DNA from: an uncultured beta proteobacterium
GTDB taxonomy: Bacteria; Pseudomonadota; Gammaproteobacteria; Burkholderiales; Burkholderiaceae_C
Assembly (NCBI GenBank): GCA_903832285.1
Contig: CAILAY010000150.1
Coordinates: 1-39,769, forward strand
Direction: 5' to 3'
Length of the DNA: 39,769 bases
Below are positions 34,017 through 39,769 of this stretch, in pieces (position 1 is the stretch's first letter; the number at the start of each line of letters is the position of its first letter). The notes under the pieces were generated by a model. It ran no database searches. It was not told the DNA's origin and saw only the letters and a program-made list of their open reading frames with translations. Both the position numbers and the translations under genes were made by a program.

Positions 34017-35420
34017 ATGTCACCATCGTTGAATTTTCTTCAGGACCGCTTGCGCGAGCAGCTCCGCAAGCACCGCATCCCGGGCGCGTCCATCGCAGTT
34101 TTGCACGATGGCGTCGTGCACGTGGCGGCTGCCGGCTACGCCAACATACCGGCGGGCATCGAGGCCGATGTGGACACCGTGTTCGACATCGGCTCGGTCA
34201 CCAAGGTCTATACGACGACGCTGATGATGATGCTGGTCGAACAAGGTCTCATTGCGCTGGACGACCCGGTGGGGAAATACCTCCCGGACTTGTTGATCGA
34301 TCAAGCGCCGGTGCGCGAAGCCGTCACGCTACGCACGCTGTTGAATCACACCAGCGGTATCGACGGCGATTTCTTCCCAGACATGGGCGGCGGCGACGAG
34401 GCGCTGGCGCGTTTTGTCAGCGCCTGCGCCCAACTCCCCTACCTGCATCCCACGGGTAAATTCAGGGCCTACAGCAACAGCGGGTTTTGCATCGCCGGGC
34501 GCGTGATCGAGGTAGTGTCCTGCAAGCCGTTCAATACGCTGTTGACCGAGCGACTCCTGCGCCCTCTTGGCACGGAAAAGTTTGGCTTCTTGGCCGACGA
34601 TCTGATGCGTCACCGCCGCGCAGTCGGCCATCTCTGGGATTCCAGGGAACAGCGCTTCAGCTTGCCGCCCTCGCTGCGACTGCCCGAGTGCCAGAGTCCC
34701 GCGGGCGCCGTGCTGGCGATGGCAGCGCGGGATTTGCTGCGCCTGGGTCAGTTCCACCTGCGCGGCGGCGTCACCGAGAGCGGCGAGCGCTTGTTGGGTG
34801 CCGCCAGCGTGGCGCAAATGCAGGCCATCCACGGCGAGGTGCCGCCGTCGGCCAGCCTGCTGCGTCTGGGGTGGACTTCACCCAAGGCAGCCGACGCCTT
34901 CATGGTCGGCCACGGCGGACGCACGATAGAGCAGACTTCCTTCCTCGCGGTGCTGCCGGAGCACGGCTTTGGGCTGGCCGTCCTCACCAACTTCGGCGAT
35001 GGCGCCAACAACATTCTCTATGACCTGGGCGCCGCGCTCATGCAGGAACTGTACGGCCTTGAACTCAAGGCGCAGCCGACGACCGCACCCGCTGACCTGA
35101 AAGCCCGGGACATCGATCTGTCCACGCTGGACACGGGCCGCATCGTCGGCCACTACCGCTGCGCCGCCGGCGAACTTGAACTCTCGGCACAGGGCGCAAG
35201 GCTGCGCGGCCGGTACCGTGCCAACGACCCCGCCATCCCGGGCAAGGTGAAGGAGGACGCATTGACGCTGGCGCCGATGGGAGGCGACAAGTTTGCCATC
35301 CTCATGGACGACCCCGATCTGCCGCGCCCCATCTGCGAGTTGGTCGCCGAGGGCGGTGCTGGCGCGCCGTTTTCCCACGTGTTTGCCGTCGGCAGAGTAT
35401 TCAACAGGGTCACACCATAA
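34017..35420 (+). CDS. Serine hydrolase, beta-lactamase/S12 family (second copy)
   Basis: The preferred start is the ATG at 34017 with GGGGAC upstream (467 residues); a TTG at 33990 in the same frame is possible. The triad is SxxK at S60-K63 (FDIGSVTKVY), YSN at 152-154, and GHGG further on (before RTIEQTS). A C-terminal beta domain like that of the first copy is likely (about 375-467). No signal peptide is apparent. It differs strongly from the first copy, so it is not a recent duplicate, and it probably cuts a different bond of the same compound. It is the last gene of the operon. Confidence 0.9.
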   Translation: MSPSLNFLQDRLREQLRKHRIPGASIAVLHDGVVHVAAAGYANIPAGIEADVDTVFDIGSVTKVYTTTLMMMLVEQGLIALDDPVGKYLPDLLIDQAPVREAVTLRTLLNHTSGIDGDFFPDMGGGDEALARFVSACAQLPYLHPTGKFRAYSNSGFCIAGRVIEVVSCKPFNTLLTERLLRPLGTEKFGFLADDLMRHRRAVGHLWDSREQRFSLPPSLRLPECQSPAGAVLAMAARDLLRLGQFHLRGGVTESGERLLGAASVAQMQAIHGEVPPSASLLRLGWTSPKAADAFMVGHGGRTIEQTSFLAVLPEHGFGLAVLTNFGDGANNILYDLGAALMQELYGLELKAQPTTAPADLKARDIDLSTLDTGRIVGHYRCAAGELELSAQGARLRGRYRANDPAIPGKVKEDALTLAPMGGDKFAILMDDPDLPRPICELVAEGGAGAPFSHVFAVGRVFNRVTP

Positions 35421-35483
35421 CCGCGATGAACCTTGCGTATTCCACCGCTTTATGAAGCCGCGCAACAGACTTTATTCAAATTC

Positions 35484-35651
35484 ATGAAAGCAGCGACGTC
35501 ACGGGTCTGGCTACCCGTGGACCAACGCCAACTTTTTGACGAAGAAGAAAAGACGTCTGCCCTGGTGATGGGCGAGAATGACGCCCGCGCGGTGAAGCAG
35601 GGTGCCAGTGTCGAGCAACTGACCAAGCTCCATCGCTCAGTCTTTCTTTAA
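35484..35651 (+). CDS. Possible small ORF or gene remnant (55 aa)
   Basis: This short frame encodes a charged peptide (VDQRQLFDEEEKTSALVMGE near its centre) without a ribosome site or known family. It stands between the end of the hydrolase operon and the degenerate VanZ copy, in a region with other rearranged material. It may be the C-terminal remnant of a lost gene. A TTG start at 35433 would add 17 residues. Confidence 0.22.
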   Translation: MKAATSRVWLPVDQRQLFDEEEKTSALVMGENDARAVKQGASVEQLTKLHRSVFL

Positions 35652-35711
35652 TCCGCATATCCCCATACTGACTTTTGTTTGGAGGGCAGCTTCACTGGTC
35701 CGACTGTCGCC

Positions 35712-35943
35712 ATTGCCAACGCCAGGCCACAATTTCCAAAGCAATGCGGAAACCAGACCCGCTGCCACTGCTACCTAAAAACACAAGGACGCCCAATACG
35801 GCGTAAGCCACGGAGTGAAGCACAAGCCCGGACGCGTACTGGCCCAGGTCTTCCCGCGCTCCTGGGAGTGAGCCGAGGACGAGGATCAACGCAAACATTG
35901 AAATCGCGCTGCGTTAGCACAGCGCCTGGCACCTCGGTGTCGC
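35712..35943 (-). pseudogene. Truncated VanZ-like gene copy (left copy of a direct repeat)
   Basis: This is a second copy of the VanZ-like gene at 36798-37214, in the same orientation. It matches the other copy in two blocks: 40 identical bases (35712-35751 against 36822-36861) and 189 bases with about 14 mismatches (35755-35943 against 36993-37181). The 131 bases between these blocks in the intact copy are missing here. Because 131 is not a multiple of three, the frame shifts. A TAA also replaces a Tyr codon upstream of the MFALILVLGS segment. It is therefore a broken gene, and it flanks the toxin-antitoxin genes on their left side. Confidence 0.85.
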
Positions 35944-35975
35944 CCCCTCGGGGCGGCATCCTTAGTCGCCCATCA

Positions 35976-35996
35976 GTCAATCAGAATCCGATTGAC
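35976..35996. promoter_or_regulatory. Candidate operator of the toxin-antitoxin genes
   Basis: GTCAATC, centre AGAATCC, GATTGAC form a perfect 7-bp inverted repeat overlapping the -35 box of the predicted promoter. Type II toxin-antitoxin operons are usually autorepressed by the antitoxin, here a helix-turn-helix protein, so this is the likely binding site. Confidence 0.5.
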
Positions 35997-36021
35997 AGCA
36001 TTATGACTAAATGGGCATAAT
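35992..36021 (+). promoter_or_regulatory. Predicted sigma70 promoter of the toxin-antitoxin genes
   Basis: TTGACA at 35992-35997 and CATAAT at 36016-36021 (five of six matches) are separated by 18 bases. The expected start point is close to 36028, which is the toxin ATG, so the transcript may have almost no leader. Confidence 0.55.
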
Positions 36022-36027
36022 CAGCCG

Positions 36028-36408
36028 ATGTCGAGCCAAACTCGCAAACCACTCAAATGGATCGGTTCGGCCAAGCGTGACCTTGATGCCATGCCCGAGG
36101 ACGTCAAAGACGTGTTCGGGCATGCGATCGATTTGGCGCAAGCGGGTGGAAAACATCAGGACGCAAAAGCGATGAGCGGATTCGGTTCTGCGGGCGTCCT
36201 GGAAATGGTCGAGGACTTTCGTGGGGATACCTACCGTGCCGTCTACACGGTCAAGTTAGCCGGGTGGATCTACGTCCTGCACTGCTTCCAAAAGAAATCC
36301 AAAAGCGGCATTTAGACACCAAGGGAAGATATGGACCTGATCTTCGCTCGCATGAAAGCGGCAAAGCAGGATTACGCAGTTTGGCAAGCACAGCAAGGAG
36401 CACGGTGA
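36028..36408 (+). pseudogene. higB: HigB/Gp49-like toxin gene interrupted by an in-frame TAG
   Basis: The frame encodes a RelE/ParE-superfamily toxin of the phage Gp49-like (HigB) type: KPLKWIGSAKRDLDAMPEDV early, LEMVEDFRGDTYRAVYTVKL in the middle and VLHCFQKKSKSGI at residues 83-95. A TAG at 36313-36315 then stops it at 95 residues. The same frame continues after the TAG with TPREDMDLIFARMKAAKQDY and runs 30 codons to a TGA at 36406-36408 that overlaps the antitoxin ATG. Family members continue past the QKKSK motif with just such a helix, so the TAG looks like a point mutation in a gene that was about 125 residues. A shortened or leaky product remains possible. Confidence 0.8.
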
Positions 36409-36737
36409 TGAACCAAAATAAGGAAATTACCATCGAAGAAGGTAGCACCAACGTTTACGCCGACTTGGCGTATGCCGATGCAGCCGAGATGCAACGCAAG
36501 TCCACGCTTGCCGGCGAGATCGCCCGTGCGATCAAGGCACGCCGCCTAACCCAAGACGGTGCTGCTGCCTTGCTCGGTATCGATCAATCGAAGGTGTCGC
36601 GCATCACGCGTGGACAGTTTCGTGGCGTCAGCGAAGCGAAGCTGCTGGAACTGGTCACCAAGTTAGGCCACGACGTAAAAATCGTGGTTGGCCCAGTGCG
36701 ACGGCGCGTCGGCAAAATCGAACTGCAATTTGCATGA
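36408..36737 (+). CDS. higA: HigA-like antitoxin (XRE helix-turn-helix)
   Basis: This 109-residue protein has a helix-turn-helix domain in its middle (KARRLTQDGAAALLGIDQSK, then VSRITRGQFRGVSEAKLLEL), typical of XRE/HigA-type antitoxins. A short acidic N-terminus precedes it. Its ATG shares an A with the TGA that would end the full-length toxin frame (TGATG), the usual coupling of toxin and antitoxin. With the toxin now stopped early, ribosomes would have to start here anew. It should neutralise the toxin and repress the shared promoter. The reading frame is intact. Confidence 0.88.
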   Translation: MNQNKEITIEEGSTNVYADLAYADAAEMQRKSTLAGEIARAIKARRLTQDGAAALLGIDQSKVSRITRGQFRGVSEAKLLELVTKLGHDVKIVVGPVRRRVGKIELQFA

Positions 36738-36797
36738 TCGATGCGGTGCTACCGTCATGCGCAGCGTTGCGCGAGCGCAGATACGCAGCCTTGGCAT

Positions 36798-37214
36798 TCA
36801 AGCTTTCTCTCGCACCTGTTGATTGCCAACGCCAGGCCACAATTTCCAAAGCAATGCGGAAGCCGCGCCCGCTGCCGCGACGTCCACCATCCAGTCTGTG
36901 ACCGCCGCGGTGCGGTAGGGGAAGAAGCTCTGCACGCCTTCATCCAGGGCGCCCATTACCGCAACGGTCAGAGTCGCCTTGATCGCACGCCGAGACCCGC
37001 TGCCACTGCCACCCAAGAACACAAGGACGCCCAATAGGGCATAAGCCACGGAGTGAAGCACAAGCCCGGACGCGTATTGGCCCAGGTCTTCCCGCGCTCC
37101 AGGAAGTGAGCCGAGGACGAGAATCAATGCAAACATCGAAATCGCACTGCGATAGCACAGTGCCTGGCACCTCGGTGTCGCAAGACGCCCGAAAATAGTG
37201 AACATTTTTATCAT
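36798..37214 (-). CDS. VanZ-like family membrane protein
   Basis: This 138-residue protein has hydrophobic segments (MFALILVLGSLPGARED-type first helix, SVAYALLGVLVFLG, TLTVAVMGALDE, AAAGAASALLWKLW) and the VanZ-like signature VQSFFPYRTAAVTDWMVDVA. VanZ-like proteins are small membrane proteins of poorly known role; the name comes from a teicoplanin-resistance gene, but most members have no such function. The start is uncertain: ATGs at 37214 and 37205 both lack a clear ribosome site, and a later ATG at 37136 begins the part conserved with the broken copy. No vancomycin-resistance genes are nearby. Confidence 0.75.
   Translation of the reverse strand: MIKMFTIFGRLATPRCQALCYRSAISMFALILVLGSLPGAREDLGQYASGLVLHSVAYALLGVLVFLGGSGSGSRRAIKATLTVAVMGALDEGVQSFFPYRTAAVTDWMVDVAAAGAASALLWKLWPGVGNQQVREKA
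36822..37181. repeat. Right copy of direct repeat flanking the toxin-antitoxin genes
   Basis: This segment of the VanZ-like gene corresponds to 35712-35943, which lacks the internal 131 bases at 36862-36992. The two copies are in the same orientation and about 1.1 kb apart. The toxin-antitoxin pair lies between them. The arrangement suggests a tandem duplication followed by decay of the left copy, or insertion of the toxin-antitoxin genes together with a repeat. Confidence 0.85.
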
Positions 37215-37323
37215 CGAGGTATGGTACCAAACAGCCGATAGCTGTGGCCATGCCGACCGACGTCGTGCCCGTGGCAGGGGACAGGTTGCCCTCGGGGACG
37301 CGGTTCTCGCTGAGCACCCGCGT

Positions 37324-39102
37324 TCAGTGCGCCAGCAAGTCGACGAGCTGATGCCACCGCGTCTCGCGCAGGATTCTGGCCATGGCCACGCAGTCCCCTG
37401 GCATGGCGCGCTCGTGCTTCTTGACGTCGAGCCAGCGGTTCACCATCGTGACGCGTGGCACGGACAGCACCTGCAGTTCGCTGCGCGGCAGCTTGCCGTT
37501 GAGCAAGTCGGGGTTGCGCTGTACCAGCGGCCGGCAGCCCGGAGTGCCGATAGGCACCACGCGCCAGTCGCTGGGCAACGCAGCTTCCCGATCTCGATCG
37601 ATGCACGCGGGCGCTGCACGCCCAGCTGGGTCGAGTGCCAAAAGCATCGCTTGCGCATTGCGATAGGCGTCGACGTCCTTGCGCCTTGACGGTTTTGTGT
37701 CGGCGCCTTCGGCGGCCTTGCGGGCATCCTCCTCCCAGCGCCGCTGCATGACCTCCAGCTTGCGTGCGTTGGCTTCGGCGCCGGCTTGGCGCTGCTCGGC
37801 TACCTCGCGCCGACGCTTGTCTTGCGCTTCAGGTGACATGAAATCGGCGTAAGCCTTCTTCTTGGCGTCACTGCCCGAGACAACCGAGTCCGCCGCGCTC
37901 TTGTAGTGCGGTATCAGCGCCTTCAGCGCCCGCTCGGTGCTTACCGGCGTCCACAACACCGCGCCGGGGCGCGAGATAACCAGCGTGTCGTTGTAGACCG
38001 GCATGCCGTCGAGTTCGCCGCTCTTTTTCGGCTCGAGAACGAAGGTGTCGTCGCCGTCCCTCACGACTGCGTTGCCATCTTCGAAACCAGGGCCGACGTT
38101 GACGACGATCCCGGCGCGGCAATACACCTCCTCGATCACACCGACACCCGCGGCCGGTGCCGCCGTCGACCTGGACCGCAGCCACCGCATATCCACGTAA
38201 GGCGCAGCGCTGAAACGGAGTTCGCCGCGCAACGGCAGGTGCGCACCAACATAGCGCTGCAACTCGTTGACGTCCTGAAAGCTGCCCAGCGTCGCCGCGA
38301 CGTCGAGCTCGAAGCCCATCGGCGGGCTCAGCACCGGCGCGCGGGTGAGCACGTCCATGACCCTGCGCAGGTTGGCGTCGAAAGCGTTGAACTCGGCATC
38401 GGTCACCTTCATCTCGGCCCTCGAATACAGCGCCGACACCGTCCACGGCCGCAGCTTGCCGGGCCGGTCGCGCAGGTAGGGAGGGTCGGGTTCGGCACCC
38501 GGCTCGCGAGGCAGCGGCGGCAGCGGCTCGGGGATCAGGTCCAGTGACGGTCGCTGTGAATCGCGCGCCTGCGCTGCGGCGGCGATCTTGGCGTCGAGCG
38601 CGACGCGATCGATCGGCACCCGGTTGTTGATGGCCAACCGACGTCCGCGCTCGTAGGCGCGCACCGCGTCGATATATTCGCTCGCGGTGGCCAGGCCGTC
38701 GCCATAGCGGATCCAGGCATTGGCATCCTCAGCTTCGGCCCTTGTCGCCGAGTCGCCCGATGTGGAAGGCGTCGGCGGCGCTGCCGTTGCAGTGGGTGCT
38801 GTTGCTGGCGCCGCGGCAGCGGGCTTACGGTCGCGTGCGCTGCGTGCAGCGCCAAGTTTGGCATTGAGCGCCGCAGTGTCGATGGTGAGCTTGCTGTTGT
38901 AGGCGATGCGCCCGGCGCGCTCATACAGGCGCACCGCCTCAAACGCATCGCCCCCGGCAACGAGCGCGTCGGCCTGGCGCACGGTCAACTCGTATTCCTG
39001 CAGCGCCTGTGCGGCACCGCTGGTCTGTGCCTGACTGCATTGCACCGCGAATAACATCGCGATGAGCATCAGTCCATGCTGTGTGACTTGTCGAAGCCGC
39101 AT
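37324..39102 (-). CDS. Secreted protein of unknown function with internal repeat
   Basis: The ATG at 39102 follows GGGAGG, giving 592 residues. A signal peptide is clear (about 1-26: QHGLMLIAMLFAVQCSQAQ). Two 50-residue units at about 44-93 and 135-184 align without a gap (for example AVRLYERAGRIAYNSKLTID against AVRAYERGRRLAINNRVPID), with about 22 identities, and look like TPR-type helical pairs. A Pro/Ala-rich linker separates them. A mixed alpha/beta domain follows (about 210-400), then a charged, probably coiled-coil stretch (about 425-470) and a C-terminal domain with two cysteines. I do not recognise the family. It probably acts in the periplasm or outside the cell. Confidence 0.8.
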   Translation of the reverse strand: MRLRQVTQHGLMLIAMLFAVQCSQAQTSGAAQALQEYELTVRQADALVAGGDAFEAVRLYERAGRIAYNSKLTIDTAALNAKLGAARSARDRKPAAAAPATAPTATAAPPTPSTSGDSATRAEAEDANAWIRYGDGLATASEYIDAVRAYERGRRLAINNRVPIDRVALDAKIAAAAQARDSQRPSLDLIPEPLPPLPREPGAEPDPPYLRDRPGKLRPWTVSALYSRAEMKVTDAEFNAFDANLRRVMDVLTRAPVLSPPMGFELDVAATLGSFQDVNELQRYVGAHLPLRGELRFSAAPYVDMRWLRSRSTAAPAAGVGVIEEVYCRAGIVVNVGPGFEDGNAVVRDGDDTFVLEPKKSGELDGMPVYNDTLVISRPGAVLWTPVSTERALKALIPHYKSAADSVVSGSDAKKKAYADFMSPEAQDKRRREVAEQRQAGAEANARKLEVMQRRWEEDARKAAEGADTKPSRRKDVDAYRNAQAMLLALDPAGRAAPACIDRDREAALPSDWRVVPIGTPGCRPLVQRNPDLLNGKLPRSELQVLSVPRVTMVNRWLDVKKHERAMPGDCVAMARILRETRWHQLVDLLAH

Positions 39103-39304
39103 CGTCAACTCCCTCCCTGCCGAATTGAGGACTCAGACCACCAGCCACGGCAGCTTCTTGCCTTTCCCGCCCTTGCCCGACGTGCAGTATCGCGCCACGA
39201 GGCCGCTGCAGGCGAACCTCGCGCGTCAGTGTGCTGGATCAGTTATTCAGCTCCACCGCCGTCCCACCGGAACAAGGTGTGGTGACATTATTGGTCAGAG
39301 TGTT

Positions 39305-39769
39305 TCAGTATTTTCCCGTGCTATTGAAAACTATGCCATAGGCAACACCGGCCAAGTAGGCGCCATCGGCGAAGGCACTGGGGGAACCGGTGTCGATAGC
39401 GATGCCAGCTGAGCTCGTGGCTGTGGCCAGGCGGCCGTTGAGGATGAGGTTTTCGGTGAGCACCGCACCCGGGGCACTGGAGATGACAATGCCCAGGGCT
39501 TGCGATCCGCTGGTGCAACTATTTGTGCAGTCCTTCTTGATGACTTCGTTGTCGCTCACCTGGGCGCCGGTCCCTGTCACCTCGATGCCGATGGCGCTGT
39601 TGCCGGCCGTCCCGCTCCAGGGGTCGATGGCGGTGGAACCCGTGGTGGAGACGACCCGGCTGCGGCGCACCACCGAGCCGGCGCCTTCGACCAGGATACC
39701 TACCGAGCGGCTCTGATCCGAAGTCACTCCTTCCACTGCATTGCCCGAGGAAGAACCCGGGGTGGTGAA
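39305..39769 (-). CDS. Right-handed beta-helix-like protein, C-terminal part
   Basis: The frame is open to the right edge, so the N-terminal part is missing; 154 codons are visible. The sequence is rich in short Gly/Ser/Thr/Val repeats with regular spacing (SVGILVEGAGSVVRRSRVVS, then AIGIEVTGTGAQVSDNEVIK and ALGIVISSAPGAVLTENLIL). This is the pattern of parallel beta-helix proteins of the pectate-lyase superfold. Such proteins are often surface or secreted carbohydrate-active enzymes or adhesins. No catalytic site can be judged from the fragment. It lies upstream of the repeat-containing secreted protein, on the same strand, 202 bp away. Confidence 0.75.
   Translation of the reverse strand, partial: FTTPGSSSGNAVEGVTSDQSRSVGILVEGAGSVVRRSRVVSTTGSTAIDPWSGTAGNSAIGIEVTGTGAQVSDNEVIKKDCTNSCTSGSQALGIVISSAPGAVLTENLILNGRLATATSSAGIAIDTGSPSAFADGAYLAGVAYGIVFNSTGKY

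Noticed and set aside
35941-35955. Short GC hairpin (CGCCCC, CTC, GGGGCG) considered as a terminator
   Set aside because: No T-run follows on either strand, and it lies just upstream of the toxin-antitoxin promoter.
36798-37214. Glycopeptide resistance from the VanZ-like gene
   Set aside because: VanZ-like proteins are widespread in Gram-negative bacteria without such a role, and no other van-type gene is in the window.
36940-37317. Frame whose start resembles a beta-helix fragment (VLSENRVPEGN-like)
   Set aside because: The likeness to the beta-helix protein at 39305 is short and weak, and the rest of the frame is shadow of the VanZ-like gene.

Overview
This window comes from a GC-rich Gram-negative bacterium. 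A TonB-dependent receptor, periplasm-type signal peptides and an OmpA-like domain support that. Gene style suggests a beta- or gammaproteobacterium, but no marker gene is present to fix the taxon.

Region 1 (about 1-22258, all minus strand) is the main system: a nearly complete extracellular contractile injection system (eCIS, the phage-tail-like particle family of Afp, PVC and MAC). Transcription runs from the right: sheath, inner tube, a gp26-like zinc-ribbon protein, a disordered protein, a DUF4255 tail terminator, an AAA+ ATPase, a small conserved protein, two DUF4157 proteins built on the same N-terminal module, an unknown 154-aa protein, a DUF4157-OmpA fusion, a tube-baseplate adaptor, a LysM protein, a gp27-like hub, a gp5-like spike, a PAAR-like tip, gp25, two large J-type baseplate proteins, and the first 32 codons of a tail protein cut by the window edge. 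At least eight junctions share the 4-base ATGA overlap, so this looks like one translationally coupled operon. The most unusual part is its centre. Three DUF4157 proteins sit in tandem; one carries a second HExxH site in its C-terminal half, one ends in a Cys-rich domain, and one is fused to an OmpA-like peptidoglycan-binding domain.

Region 2 (22259-24307) is a 772-bp gap with a 22-bp palindrome, a DUF3667 membrane protein, and a second non-coding gap.

Region 3 (24308-35420) is a regulated scavenging locus. A TetR-family repressor is divergent from a co-directional run of seven genes: TonB-dependent receptor, secreted alpha/beta hydrolase, NylA-like amidase, serine hydrolase (beta-lactamase fold), GPH-type MFS transporter, dipeptide-epimerase-like enolase-superfamily protein, and a second serine hydrolase. 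The divergent intergenic region has a good sigma70 promoter and two perfect palindromes. The gene content suggests import and breakdown of an amide- or peptide-bonded compound, possibly cyclic or containing D-residues; the substrate is not known.

Region 4 (35421-37214) is a rearranged patch. A HigB/HigA-type toxin-antitoxin pair lies between two copies of a VanZ-like gene. The left VanZ copy has lost 131 bp and is a pseudogene. The toxin reading frame carries an in-frame TAG, while the antitoxin is intact.

Region 5 (37324-39769) holds a secreted protein of unknown function with a 50-residue internal duplication, and the C-terminal part of a beta-helix-like protein that runs off the right edge.
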